From NCBI RefSeq assembly GCF_028609885.1, contig NZ_CP063195.1, forward strand, positions 992,001 to 1,056,000: a stretch of 64,000 nt of DNA. Reading direction: 5' to 3'. Below, in pieces: positions 35,763 through 52,279 of this stretch (its first letter is position 1; the number at the start of each line of letters is the position of its first letter). The position numbers were made by a program, and so were the translations under genes. The notes below the pieces were generated by a model. It had not been told where the DNA came from. It ran no database searches and was given only the letters and a program-made list of their open reading frames with translations. The stretch comes from Corynebacterium jeikeium (GTDB taxonomy: Bacteria > Actinomycetota > Actinomycetes > Mycobacteriales > Mycobacteriaceae).

Positions 35763-36929
35763 TCATGTGCGGTTGAGGTAGCCGGTTCGGATCTGCCAGC
35801 TGCGCAGCAGCGCGGCGGCAACTGCGATGCCGGTCAGGACGGCGAAGGGCAGCGACGGGCCAACCCGCGGCTCCAGCACTTGCATCAGGGGCGGTAGGGC
35901 GAAGCCCACGTAGGTTGCGACGTAGTAGGCCCCGAGGATGCGGCCGCGGTGGGAGGCCGGGGAGTAGGCGTTGACGTCCAGCAGCCCGTCGCGCAGGCAC
36001 AGGCCATAGCCGAGCCCGAGCAGAACGGTGGCCAGGAAGAAGAGCGGCAGCGAGGGGGCCTCGCCACCGAGGGTGGCGACGAGGAAGCCGGCTCCTGCGC
36101 ACAGGATCCCGACGACCCCGGAGCGCGGACCCCAGGCCCAGCGGCGCCCCGCCGTCTGGATCGCCAGACCCGCGCCAAAACCAACCGCGGCCGCGACCCC
36201 CGGCAGGAACACCCCGGTCTCGAAGTACTCGGCCACCCGCGCGGCGAGCCCCACGAAGGCGGTGGTGATCGCCGCGAAAACCCACATCGCCACCGGCACC
36301 GAGGTCGCCAGCGCCTTGCGGGGCGAGGCGCTCGGATCAACCTGCGGATCCTTCGCCACAGCTAGGATCCGGCGGGGCATGTCACCAGTGCGCAGCGAGA
36401 ACACCACGGCCACGAGCGAGGCGATGATGCTCAGCATGAAGGGCAGCCAGAGCGGGGAGAACGCGAACTCTGCGAGCCCGGAGATCGCCGGCCCCAGCGC
36501 GAAGCCAGAGGTGAGGACGATGCCGGCGAGCGTCGAACCTGCGGCCCCATTCAGCCGCGCCGCCCACGCGGTACCCGCACTGACCACCAGCCCCACGCCC
36601 AGCCCCACGACGAAGCGGCCGCTGAGCAGCCCAGGAGCCCCGTGGAAGAGCATCAGGATGGTGTTGCCAACCACCGCGATCAGCGAGCCCGCCAACGCCA
36701 CCAGCCGTCCGCCAAAGCGGTCGGCCAGCGCACCCCCGATGAGGAGGCTCGGCACCAAACCCAGCGCATAGATCCCGTACGCGCCGTTGACCAGCAGTGG
36801 CGATAAGTTGAGCTGCTCCCGCAGCGCCACGAGTACGGACGCGAAGTGATTCGCCGACCATCCCGCGGTGAGCAGGAGGGCGGCGACGCTGATAAAAACT
36901 CTCCGTGTGCTTGTTCCGGGTGTGCTCAT
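35763..36929 (-). CDS. Major facilitator superfamily transporter in thiamine operon
   Basis: This 388-aa protein has about 12 hydrophobic helices. MFS marks are ALADRFGGRLVALAG (loop 2-3 motif A, ~68-82) and SGRFVVGLGVGLVVSAGTAW (helix 4). It lies 9 bp after thiE and inside the TPP-riboswitch operon, so a thiamine, precursor or HMP-related substrate, or efflux of a pathway compound, is inferred. Sequence alone does not show substrate or direction. There is no similarity I can recognise to the known ThiT/YkoEDC or PnuT transporters. Confidence 0.85.
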   Translation of the reverse strand: MSTPGTSTRRVFISVAALLLTAGWSANHFASVLVALREQLNLSPLLVNGAYGIYALGLVPSLLIGGALADRFGGRLVALAGSLIAVVGNTILMLFHGAPGLLSGRFVVGLGVGLVVSAGTAWAARLNGAAGSTLAGIVLTSGFALGPAISGLAEFAFSPLWLPFMLSIIASLVAVVFSLRTGDMPRRILAVAKDPQVDPSASPRKALATSVPVAMWVFAAITTAFVGLAARVAEYFETGVFLPGVAAAVGFGAGLAIQTAGRRWAWGPRSGVVGILCAGAGFLVATLGGEAPSLPLFFLATVLLGLGYGLCLRDGLLDVNAYSPASHRGRILGAYYVATYVGFALPPLMQVLEPRVGPSLPFAVLTGIAVAAALLRSWQIRTGYLNRT

Positions 36930-36938
36930 AGACCCTAT

Positions 36939-39616
<2,678 letters not shown>

Positions 39617-39711
39617 CGGTTGTGCTTCCCACTGTAACGCACCTCTCACAAGCGTGTAGTTTCGCCCTGTCAGCTTGTTCGGTTTGGCCTGAAAAGTAGC
39701 TGCGCGTGAAA

Positions 39712-39717
39712 TAGGAT
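39712..39717 (+). promoter_or_regulatory. -10 hexamer of the VWA/XpaC cassette
   Basis: TAGGAT ends 7 nt before the ATG at 39725, which predicts a leaderless transcript for the first cassette gene. No clear -35 is visible. Confidence 0.45.
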
Positions 39718-39724
39718 CAGGCCT

Positions 39725-41380
39725 ATGACGAGCCCATACCCCAGCAGCTTGAACGCCAATAACGACAAAAAGAGCAGTTCAAAGTTCTTCCTTGTAGTTG
39801 TGTTGCTGCTGATAGCAGCGGTTGCTTATGTGGTTGGCTCGGGGAATTTCCCCGGCAGTCTTACCGGATCTGGCGGGAAGTCTTATGACACCAGCAAGCC
39901 TTTGAAGATTGTCGCTGCTACAGAGCTGTCGGATATGGAACCGTTTATCCAACAGGCTTCCTCGGACTTGGGGTTCGAGATTGAAATGGAATACGACAGC
40001 GGCACTCTCGTCAACACTCGTAACCTGGTGGATGGTGATTATGGGGATAAGTATGACGCCACCTGGTTTGCAACCAACGCTTTTGCCAGAGCGGAGGGCT
40101 CAACCCAGCAGTCCGAAGATCACAGCATTGCCCGTTCGCCGGTAGCTCTGGGGCTCAAACAGGACGCGGTCAATCGCCTGGGGTGGCGCAATAAGGACGT
40201 CAAGTGGGCGGACATCGCTGAGGCCGTAAAGCACGGTGATCTTACGTTCGGCATGACAGATCCGCAGGAATCCAACTCCGGTTTCCTTACTCTTCTTTCG
40301 GTCGCGGCGGCACTGAGCAACTCTCCGCAGGGGCAGAAGTTCGATCTTTCGACGGCGTTTCTCGACAAGCCACGTATGAAGGACTTCTTCTCCGGCCAGA
40401 CGATCACTTCCGGATCCTCCGGTTGGCTACGCGATACCTTCGTAAAGAACCCTGGCAAGGCGGATGGCATCTTCAACTATCAATCCGTTCTGCAATCGAT
40501 GAAGGAAAACGACGGGGTAGATATTGAAGTAATCGTCCCCGGGGATGCCGCGGGCGCTGCCGATTACCCCCTCTCGGCGCTCACGAAGCCCGGAGAAACG
40601 GGGCCTGAGGCGGACACCGTAGCGAAGGTTGAAGCCCTAGCCGATTGGTTTAAAGTGCACAGCGAAGAGGTAGGGGAGCGAACCCACCTGATCGTTTCGG
40701 GCAAGGACGCGGAAAACAAGGGCACCCAGAACTACTACGAGTATCCGAGGTCGAAGGATCACATTCGATCTCTTGTCAGCCTGTATCGGGATGACCTTCG
40801 CCGCCCCGCTGACAGCAACTTCCTGCTCGACACGTCCGGCTCGATGCGGGGCAACCGACTGGCAGATCTGAAGGGCATCCTGAACAGGCTTATCGACGGC
40901 ACCGCAGGCGAAGCCGGTAATCCGAAGGGATTCGGCCGTCGCGAAACGATCACCCTTATGCCTTTCAGTAGCAAGGTTGCCGATGGATACACCCAGGAGC
41001 ACTACGACCCAGACAGTGCGGAGCAGAGTCGAGGCCTGCGGGATTACGTCAATGGTCTGCAGCCCCGTGGTGAAACCGCGATTTATGACGCCGTGTTGCG
41101 TGCCTACGACCGTGTGGGCGAAGGCGGCGGTTCCCTGAATTCGATTGTGCTGATGACCGACGGTGAGTCGAACTCCGGCACGAATCGCCAGGAGTTCATC
41201 ACCAAGATGAAGCGCAAGATGGCCGAGACTGACCGCAAGATCCCGGTGTTCGTCATCCTCTATGGGGAGGCCAGCGAGGATGAGATGAATTTCCTGGCGG
41301 ACTTCACCGGTGGCAAGGTTTTCAACGCTCGTAGCGGTGATCTGTCTAAGGCGTTCGAAGAGATCCGCAGTTACCAGTAG
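39725..41380 (+). CDS. Membrane-anchored binding-protein / VWA domain protein
   Basis: This 551-aa protein has one N-terminal transmembrane anchor (~20-38). An extracellular solute-binding-protein-like module follows (~58-335, LKIVAATELSDMEPFI, YDATWFATNAF, LTFGMTDPQESNSG). The C-terminal von Willebrand A domain (~365-550) has a complete MIDAS: DTSGS (369-373), the Thr in GETAIYDA (451) and the Asp in MTDGESNSG (479). Metal-dependent ligand binding outside the cell is likely; the ligand is unknown. It heads a cassette with an XpaC-like gene (48 bp downstream) and a second, related gene. Confidence 0.82.
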   Translation: MTSPYPSSLNANNDKKSSSKFFLVVVLLLIAAVAYVVGSGNFPGSLTGSGGKSYDTSKPLKIVAATELSDMEPFIQQASSDLGFEIEMEYDSGTLVNTRNLVDGDYGDKYDATWFATNAFARAEGSTQQSEDHSIARSPVALGLKQDAVNRLGWRNKDVKWADIAEAVKHGDLTFGMTDPQESNSGFLTLLSVAAALSNSPQGQKFDLSTAFLDKPRMKDFFSGQTITSGSSGWLRDTFVKNPGKADGIFNYQSVLQSMKENDGVDIEVIVPGDAAGAADYPLSALTKPGETGPEADTVAKVEALADWFKVHSEEVGERTHLIVSGKDAENKGTQNYYEYPRSKDHIRSLVSLYRDDLRRPADSNFLLDTSGSMRGNRLADLKGILNRLIDGTAGEAGNPKGFGRRETITLMPFSSKVADGYTQEHYDPDSAEQSRGLRDYVNGLQPRGETAIYDAVLRAYDRVGEGGGSLNSIVLMTDGESNSGTNRQEFITKMKRKMAETDRKIPVFVILYGEASEDEMNFLADFTGGKVFNARSGDLSKAFEEIRSYQ

Positions 41381-41428
41381 GCCGCAATCAGTGGGCTGCA
41401 ATCAGTAGGACAGGGTAGGAAAGAAACC

Positions 41429-42094
41429 ATGAACTCCAAGTACTTTCCGAAAATCGTTGCTGGGCTTGTCGTTTTCGTTGCGATCGTGGGCTTGCATGCT
41501 GCGGTGGATCTAGGATCTTTGTGGATCGTCGTGGCGGGAGCCCTCGCCGGTGCTGCTGGGATGCTCATGCCGGAAGGACAGGAACAAAAGTCGCTAGAGG
41601 GGAAGCCAGTCCAGGATGGGAAGCACTCTCTGGAAAAGAAACGGCACGAACCTTTTAGTAAACCAGCTCCCGCGTTCTATGAGGTTCCTACCGAGTCCCT
41701 ACAGGGCATCCGCACCCACTCTAAGCATCTCAAAGAATCTGTGCGCGTCTCCGGCCAGCAGCGCCAAGAGTTCTACGCGGATCTCGATCATTTCTACAGC
41801 ACGTGCAAGGACGTTGTGCACGAGTGGGATCACTTGGCTGCGGATCCACCGCAAGAGAACAAGGTTCGCCGCATTTTGGACGTCTATTTCCCAGAGACCT
41901 GCCGAATTCTTGATGACATGCCGACTGCAACGCATAACCAGGCCGTTGAGGATTTCCGTGCTTCGCTGGCAGTTTTGCAATCGGAAATGGACAAAGTCCA
42001 CCAAGCGATCATGCAGGACAACCTCCAAGAGCTGAAGGACAATCGCACATTCCTAGAACTAGAATTCGGCGTGCTACGGAAACCCGAGGAATGA
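41429..42094 (+). CDS. XpaC-like membrane protein with helical cytoplasmic domain
   Basis: This 221-aa protein has two adjacent N-terminal hydrophobic helices (~8-27 and 30-47, KIVAGLVVFVAIVGLHAAVD). A polar linker and a helical domain follow, with DVYFPETCRILDDM and FLELEFGVLRKP, resembling the XpaC group (halogen-phosphate hydrolysis protein family). XpaC genes usually neighbour telA (toxic anion resistance); no telA is present here. Function is unknown. RBS AGGAAAG precedes the ATG. It sits between two SBP/VWA genes. Confidence 0.65.
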   Translation: MNSKYFPKIVAGLVVFVAIVGLHAAVDLGSLWIVVAGALAGAAGMLMPEGQEQKSLEGKPVQDGKHSLEKKRHEPFSKPAPAFYEVPTESLQGIRTHSKHLKESVRVSGQQRQEFYADLDHFYSTCKDVVHEWDHLAADPPQENKVRRILDVYFPETCRILDDMPTATHNQAVEDFRASLAVLQSEMDKVHQAIMQDNLQELKDNRTFLELEFGVLRKPEE

Positions 42095-42154
42095 GTATAA
42101 ATCAATTAGGTTTCAAGATAATGCATCGGTTAGCGCACAAATAGAGTTGAAGAA

Positions 42155-43732
42155 ATGACTCATGCTTTCTCCAAAAAGACCGCCGGTATTCTCTTCGTAT
42201 TGATCCTTGCCGTGTTTCTTGTGGCTGTGGGGACTGTAGCCAAAAAGCGTGGTGGAGGAGAAGATGAGCGCCCGCTGCGGATAGTGATGGCGAATGACAT
42301 TCCATTCAGTTCGTTCCTGTGGGTAGAAGCGAAGCGTGACTACGGAATGCAAGTCGAAATTGACCGCGGGGGAGACACAGTTGAGCTTTCCCGGAAGATT
42401 GCTAATGGGGAGCTAGGGGATGAGTACGATGCAGTCTGGTTGGCGACTAACTCGTATGTGAACCTGCAAAACAATGAGGCGCTCGGAGAGAGCTACGGGT
42501 TGGCTTCGGATACGTTGGGGCTCGCATTAAGGAGCAAAGACCTGGATCGTTTGGGATGGCGGAAGAAACAAGTTACGTGGAACGATGTCCGGGAAGTGGT
42601 CACAAGGGGAGACCTAACTTTTGGTATGGCAGATCCGAGCCAATCCAACCTGGGGATGCAGTCTCTGATCGGCTTGCTATACAAGATCGGGGGCTTGCAA
42701 TCAGGTGACTTAGCAGAAGAGGTTGCAGGTAAAGTTCATCCTCAATTGAAGAAGTTTTTCGGCGCTCAGGCGTTTTTAAGCGATACTTCTGATGAATTGT
42801 ATGACAAATTCTCTGCTACAGATAATGTTGCTCAAGCAATTTTCGCGTTTTCTTCTGATGACAAACTTTTAAAGGGTAACGGAGAAATTACCTTTGTTAT
42901 CCCCGCTGACAGGATCGGGTTTAACGACTTTCCGGTCTCGGTGATCAAGAATCCAGATGACGAAGAAGCTGAGGCTTCTGCTCATGCTAAGACGAAAGCC
43001 TTCGCTGATTGGATCACTCAACATGGCAACGAACTCCGGAATAAAACACGAGTTGAATTGGGCGACTCACCTGGGCAACGCCGTGCTGATACAACCACTT
43101 ATAAACTCCCTAGCTCCAAGCAGGAGTTCGATAACACATTGCGCTTCTATCGGGAGGAGCTGCTTCGCCCCAGAGACATCAACCTGCTAGTCGACGTTTC
43201 CGCTTCCATGCAAGGGGAAAAATTCAGGGAAGCAAAGAAAGACATACTCGATTTGCTTGGTGAACAAGCGGGGGTCGATGGCAGAGCGGTAAATATCACA
43301 GCATCCAGTACATCCTCGAGCAAAGCGTTCACCCAAAAGGACTATTCCTCAGATAATCCAAAGCATGCACGCGCTCTAAAGGATTACGTAGACCGTATGG
43401 CGCCCCGGCAAGAGGCCAATATCTATTACCAGCTGTACAGGGAATACCTGCGAATTCCGCGAAGAGGAAACTTGATTCAAGGACAGTCAATAGTCTTGCT
43501 GACCAGTGGAACACCTGCCAAAGGTGTGGACTATGCGGAATGGTCGAACGAACTGAGGGACAGGGAGCGCAAGGAGGGGGTAATTTTCCCCGTATACATC
43601 GTCCATTACGGCAATGAAAACGCAGAGGACATGCAGCGTCTTGCTGAAGAGACCGGCGGTGAAGTCTTTAAGGCCAAAGAGGGCGGCCTGGCCACTGCCC
43701 TGGACAGGGCCAGTAAGTATTGGGCTACGTAG
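42155..43732 (+). CDS. Second SBP/VWA protein, MIDAS incomplete, AT-rich
   Basis: This 525-aa paralogue of the gene at 39725 keeps the plan: N-terminal anchor (~11-29), binding-protein-like part (~40-300, YDAVWLATNSYV, LTFGMADPSQSN) and VWA domain (~342-525). DVSAS (347-351) is kept, but the MIDAS Thr position reads EANIYYQ (Ala421) and the Asp position reads LLTSGTPA (Ser451), so two metal ligands are missing. Codon use is visibly more AT-rich than in its neighbours, especially around 42700-43000. RBS TTGAAGAA precedes the ATG. The pair probably works together with the XpaC-like protein. Confidence 0.8.
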   Translation: MTHAFSKKTAGILFVLILAVFLVAVGTVAKKRGGGEDERPLRIVMANDIPFSSFLWVEAKRDYGMQVEIDRGGDTVELSRKIANGELGDEYDAVWLATNSYVNLQNNEALGESYGLASDTLGLALRSKDLDRLGWRKKQVTWNDVREVVTRGDLTFGMADPSQSNLGMQSLIGLLYKIGGLQSGDLAEEVAGKVHPQLKKFFGAQAFLSDTSDELYDKFSATDNVAQAIFAFSSDDKLLKGNGEITFVIPADRIGFNDFPVSVIKNPDDEEAEASAHAKTKAFADWITQHGNELRNKTRVELGDSPGQRRADTTTYKLPSSKQEFDNTLRFYREELLRPRDINLLVDVSASMQGEKFREAKKDILDLLGEQAGVDGRAVNITASSTSSSKAFTQKDYSSDNPKHARALKDYVDRMAPRQEANIYYQLYREYLRIPRRGNLIQGQSIVLLTSGTPAKGVDYAEWSNELRDRERKEGVIFPVYIVHYGNENAEDMQRLAEETGGEVFKAKEGGLATALDRASKYWAT

Positions 43733-43780
43733 GGGGCGTCACTAAGAAAGAAGCCCAAGCCACCGGTTAGAGTAGACAGC

Positions 43781-43948
43781 ATGATTGACCAGAAGCTCCT
43801 AGAGATCCTCGCGTGCCCCATCGACAAGCAGCCGCTGGAGGATCACGGTGACTATTTGGTGAACCCCCGCCTGAACAAGGCCTATCCGGTGCAGGACGGC
43901 ATCCCGGTACTGCTGGTCGAAGAAGCTAAAGACTGGCCGGTCAAGTAA
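43781..43948 (+). CDS. Trm112-family small protein (UPF0434-like)
   Basis: This 55-aa protein reads MIDQKLLEILACPIDKQPL and ends YPVQDGIPVLLVEEAKDW, the Trm112/YcaR pattern. Family members bind zinc or activate methyltransferases, but only one Cys (CPIDK) is present here, so a full zinc site is unlikely. TAGAGT (43768-43773) ends 7 nt before the ATG, so it is probably leaderless and has its own promoter. tyrS follows after 46 bp. Confidence 0.85.
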   Translation: MIDQKLLEILACPIDKQPLEDHGDYLVNPRLNKAYPVQDGIPVLLVEEAKDWPVK

Positions 43949-43994
43949 CCCCATCAAGTAACAACGCATAAAAGAGGAACGAGAACGAATACGC

Positions 43995-45281
43995 ATGAGC
44001 GACAACAAGAACATCATCGACGAGCTGCAGTGGCGCGGCCTGATTAACCAGTCGACCGACCTGGAGGCGCTGAAGGAGGCCACGCAGAACCCCATCACGC
44101 TGTACTGCGGTTTCGACCCGACGGGCAGCTCCCTGCACGCGGGCCACCTGGTGCCGCTGATTATGCTGAAGCGCTTCCAGCAGTTCGGCCACCGTCCGAT
44201 CACCCTGGCCGGCGGCGCGACGGGCATGATCGGCGACCCGCGCGACGTGGGCGAGCGCTCCATGCTCACCGAGGAGCAGATCGGCGAGAACATGGTGGCC
44301 ATCAAGAAGCAGCTGGAGGCATTCGTCGATTTCGCCGAGGACAGCGACGTGAATAGCCCGGCCGTGATGGTGAACAACGCGGACTGGATCAGCCAGATGA
44401 ACGTCATCGAGTACCTGCGCGATGTCGGCAAGAACTTCTCGCTGAACACTATGCTGGACCGCGATACCGTGAAGCGCCGTCTGGAATCCGACGGCATTTC
44501 CTACACCGAGTTTTCCTACATGTTGCTGCAGGCCAACGACTACGTGCACCTGCACAACGAGTTTGATTGCGTGCTGCAGATCGGCGGCGGCGACCAGTGG
44601 GGAAACATCGTTTCCGGCGTAGATCTGAACCGCCGCGTGAACGGCGCCAAGGTGCACGGACTGACGGTACCGCTGGTGACGGACGCGGAGGGCAACAAGT
44701 TCGGCAAGTCCACCGGCGGCGGCAAGCTATGGCTGGATCCCCAGCTGACCAGCCCGTACTCCTGGTACCAGTACTTCATCAACGCGGGCGATACCGTGGT
44801 GATCGACTACCTGCGCTGGTTTACCTTCCTTTCCCAGGAAGAGATCGCGGAGCTGGAGCGCAAGGTTGCCGAGGAGCCTTACAAGCGCGAGGCGCAGCGT
44901 GTTCTGGCCCGCGAGATGACCACTCTGGTGCACGGCGCGGCTGCCACCGAGGCTGTGGAGCTGGCCGCCCAGGCGCTGTTCGGCAAGGCTGAGCTGCAGG
45001 ATCTGGACGAGCCCACCCTGGCTTCCGCACTACAGGAAACCGAGGTTGCCGAGGTCGGCGCCGATGCCACCATCCTGGACTTGCTCGTCGAGTCCGGTCT
45101 GGAGAAGTCCAAGGGTGCCGCCCGTCGAACCGTCGGGGAGGGTGGCGCTTACGTCAACAACCAACGCATCGAGGACATCGAGTGGTCCCCGTCCGCCGAC
45201 GATCTGCTGCACGGTTCGTGGCTGGTGCTTCGCAAGGGCAAGAAGCGTTTCGCCGGTGCGCGTGTAGGTGCTTCTTCTTAG
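43995..45281 (+). CDS. tyrS: Tyrosyl-tRNA synthetase
   Basis: This 428-aa class I synthetase charges tRNA-Tyr. It shows [18 protein letters not shown] (HIGH-like) at ~37-54, [19 protein letters not shown] (KMSKS-like, ~236) and a C-terminal S4 domain (~360-425, [20 protein letters not shown]). A terminator follows, then the rRNA operon promoter, as in mycobacterial tyrS neighbourhoods. Confidence 0.97.
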   Translation: MSDNKNIIDELQWRGLINQSTDLEALKEATQNPITLYCGFDPTGSSLHAGHLVPLIMLKRFQQFGHRPITLAGGATGMIGDPRDVGERSMLTEEQIGENMVAIKKQLEAFVDFAEDSDVNSPAVMVNNADWISQMNVIEYLRDVGKNFSLNTMLDRDTVKRRLESDGISYTEFSYMLLQANDYVHLHNEFDCVLQIGGGDQWGNIVSGVDLNRRVNGAKVHGLTVPLVTDAEGNKFGKSTGGGKLWLDPQLTSPYSWYQYFINAGDTVVIDYLRWFTFLSQEEIAELERKVAEEPYKREAQRVLAREMTTLVHGAAATEAVELAAQALFGKAELQDLDEPTLASALQETEVAEVGADATILDLLVESGLEKSKGAARRTVGEGGAYVNNQRIEDIEWSPSADDLLHGSWLVLRKGKKRFAGARVGASS

Positions 45282-45863
45282 TGACGCCACCCGCACGGCC
45301 TGTATGCGCTAAACCGATCCCTTGGTAGTTGCATTTTTCTGCTTCTACCAGGGGATTTGTGTCTTTCTCGGCGTTGGGTGTACATTAATTCAAGTCGCCG
45401 AGAGCGAGCGGGGAAATAAAAACCGGCTTGAGCTAATCGGTGTGCGTAGGTTGTTTGAGAACTCAATAGCGTGATGAACCAAGTTTAGATACTTTGTTGA
45501 CCAACCTTTGTGTTGATTCTGATGCATTGTATGTCTGTTCACTTTTTTGTGACTTGTTTCAGTGCTCCACTGGCCCCTATGGATTGTGGGTTGGTGGTGG
45601 TTACGCCAGCGTGGTTTTAACGTCTCCACGATATGTAATGTGCGTATCCCAACGAGAGGTGCCTTTTTCTTACGGGTGCTTGTTGGGCTGATAAATAGTT
45701 TTGGAAAGTTGTGGATGTATGTTGTGTCTGATCAATAGCCGGCGAGACTGTTTGAGTGTTGTTGGTGTTGGTTGATGTGATTTATTTATCCTTTTTTCAA
45801 TTCTTTTGTCAGTAATTTTTTGTTTGCCTGGTTTTCAGGCTCACCATGTGTCTGATGACAGTT
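45282..45863 (+). promoter_or_regulatory. rRNA operon upstream and leader region
   Basis: This 582-bp stretch has no gene. It holds the tyrS terminator and a candidate promoter, TTGTGT (45357-45362), 18 bp, TACATT (45381-45386). An antitermination-type box, TTGTTTGAGAACTCAATAG, follows at 45451-45469, as in actinobacterial rrn leaders. Beyond it lies an AT-rich leader rich in T and G stretches up to the 16S start. Confidence 0.6.
45319..45360 (+). terminator. Terminator after tyrS
   Basis: CCCTTGGTAG (45319-45328) pairs with CTACCAGGGG (45345-45354) with one G-U pair, followed by ATTTGTGTCTTT. It overlaps the -35 of the candidate rrn promoter. Confidence 0.75.
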
Positions 45864-50872
<5,009 letters not shown>

Positions 50873-51019
50873 AGCCACTTTTGTTGTGTGGTTGTTGCTG
50901 AGACGATTTCGAATTGTCGCTAAATTGTGCTCGCGTCTGTTATGCAGTGTCTGGAACGGCACTACACACCAGCAAACCCGTGGGGTTTGGTTGGGTGTGT
51001 GTTTTGTTCTGTTGTGGTT

Positions 51020-51138
51020 TGTCGGTGGTTGTTAGCGGTGGGGTCACGCCCGGTCCCTTTCCGAACCCGGAAGCTAAGCCTACCTGCGCTGATGGTACTG
51101 CACCTGGGAGGGTGTGGGAGAGTAAGTCACCGCCGGCA
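51020..51138 (+). rRNA. rrf: 5S ribosomal RNA
   Basis: It includes CCGAACCCGGAAGCTAAGCC and GATGGTACTGCA. The terminal stem is 51021-51030 with 51129-51138, with several G-U pairs. Ends are estimated from this stem. Confidence 0.93.
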
Positions 51139-51160
51139 CTAAAACTAAAAGAATATTTGG

Positions 51161-51214
51161 GGTGTGGGTCGTTGTAACCTTTTATGGTTGCGGCAACCCA
51201 CACCTCATTTTTTT
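51161..51214 (+). terminator. Terminator of the rRNA operon
   Basis: GGTGTGGGT (51161-51169) and ACCCACACC (51196-51204) close a long stem that continues through GTTGTAACC/GGTTGCGGC with G-U pairs. A T-run follows (51208-51214). Confidence 0.9.
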
Positions 51215-51367
51215 ATGCCTTATCGCTAAGCCCGGCAGGCGTGGGCGTCAATAGTAGAATGCAACAACATTGCGCCTTTGCAGCAAGCAAAACTAGGATT
51301 GATAAGGTTCACGGGACGGGCCCTACAACCCGAAATGACGAATACGACGGAAGGTGTACCCCCAAGC

Positions 51368-52276
51368 ATGGCTGAGAACTCAAGCAACAATCGCGGACGC
51401 GGTGGTCGGCCCCAGGGGGAGGGCAAATTCCGCAACAAGGGTGGCTTTAAACCCAATCGCGGCGGCCGCCCGAACCGCAACTCCAACAAGAAGCGTGGCT
51501 CCAACTGGGAGACCCAGCGCGGCCCGCACAGTGGCCCGCAGCGCTCAGGCTATCGTGAAGAGCGTCTTAACAAGCGCCTTAATGAACCAGAAGTTCCCCA
51601 GGACCTCGACCCGAAGGAGCTTGATCCTTCGGTGCGCCAGGAACTCCGTAGCCTCTCCAAAGACAACGCGGACATGGTGGCAAAGCACCTAATCATGGCC
51701 GTCACACTTCTGGACAACGAACCGGAGAAGGCACTTGCCCATGCTCGCGCAGCTAAGGACCGTGCGGGGCGCGTCTCTGTTGCTCGTGAAACTTGTGGCA
51801 TCGTCGCTTACCACGCAGGCGAATGGAAGGAAGCCATCTCCGAGCTGCGCGCCGCGCGCCGCATGTCGGGAGGCCCCGGACTACTGCCCGTCCTCGCTGA
51901 CGCCGAGCGTGGTCTTGGCCGCCCGGAGAAGGCCTTGGAGGTAGCTAACGATCCGCAGGCCGACAAACTAGATGCGGAATCCAAGGCAGAACTGGCCATT
52001 GTCGTCGCCGGCGCCCACCAGGACCTTGGCCAGCCCGACGAAGCTCTGCTGGCCTTGGAAGCTCAGCTGGACAATGCCGAAGCGCCGGAAGTAACGCGCA
52101 TGCGCCTGTACTACGCCTATGCAGACGCACTGGCCACGGCCAAGCGCAACGAAGAGGCTACCGACTGGTTTACCCGTGCAGGCGAAATGGATACCGAGGA
52201 AGTCCTGGACGTCCCGGATCGCCTGGCTGAACTGGGCGCGGACTCCAACGGTGCAGAGCAGATCGAGGATAAGTAG
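51368..52276 (+). CDS. TPR-like protein with RGG-type N-terminus
   Basis: This 302-aa protein has an Arg/Gly/Asn-rich disordered N-terminus (~1-75, NNRGRGGRPQGEG, KPNRGGRPNRNSN), recalling RNA-binding RGG tails. Helical repeats of TPR type follow (~95-290, EPEKALAHARAAKDRAG, GEWKEAISELRAARRMSG, LGQPDEALLALEAQLDNA). The start is taken at the ATG with GGAAGG upstream; the ATG at 51335 adds 11 residues and cannot be excluded. In the mycobacterial equivalent a TPR protein lies in the same slot, between tyrS and the HAD phosphatase. Function is unknown. Confidence 0.75.
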   Translation: MAENSSNNRGRGGRPQGEGKFRNKGGFKPNRGGRPNRNSNKKRGSNWETQRGPHSGPQRSGYREERLNKRLNEPEVPQDLDPKELDPSVRQELRSLSKDNADMVAKHLIMAVTLLDNEPEKALAHARAAKDRAGRVSVARETCGIVAYHAGEWKEAISELRAARRMSGGPGLLPVLADAERGLGRPEKALEVANDPQADKLDAESKAELAIVVAGAHQDLGQPDEALLALEAQLDNAEAPEVTRMRLYYAYADALATAKRNEEATDWFTRAGEMDTEEVLDVPDRLAELGADSNGAEQIEDK

Positions 52277-52279
52277 CCC

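Noticed and set aside
42155..43732. Mobile element origin of the AT-rich VWA gene
   Set aside because: No transposase, integrase, terminal repeats or tRNA target nearby; AT-richness alone is not enough.
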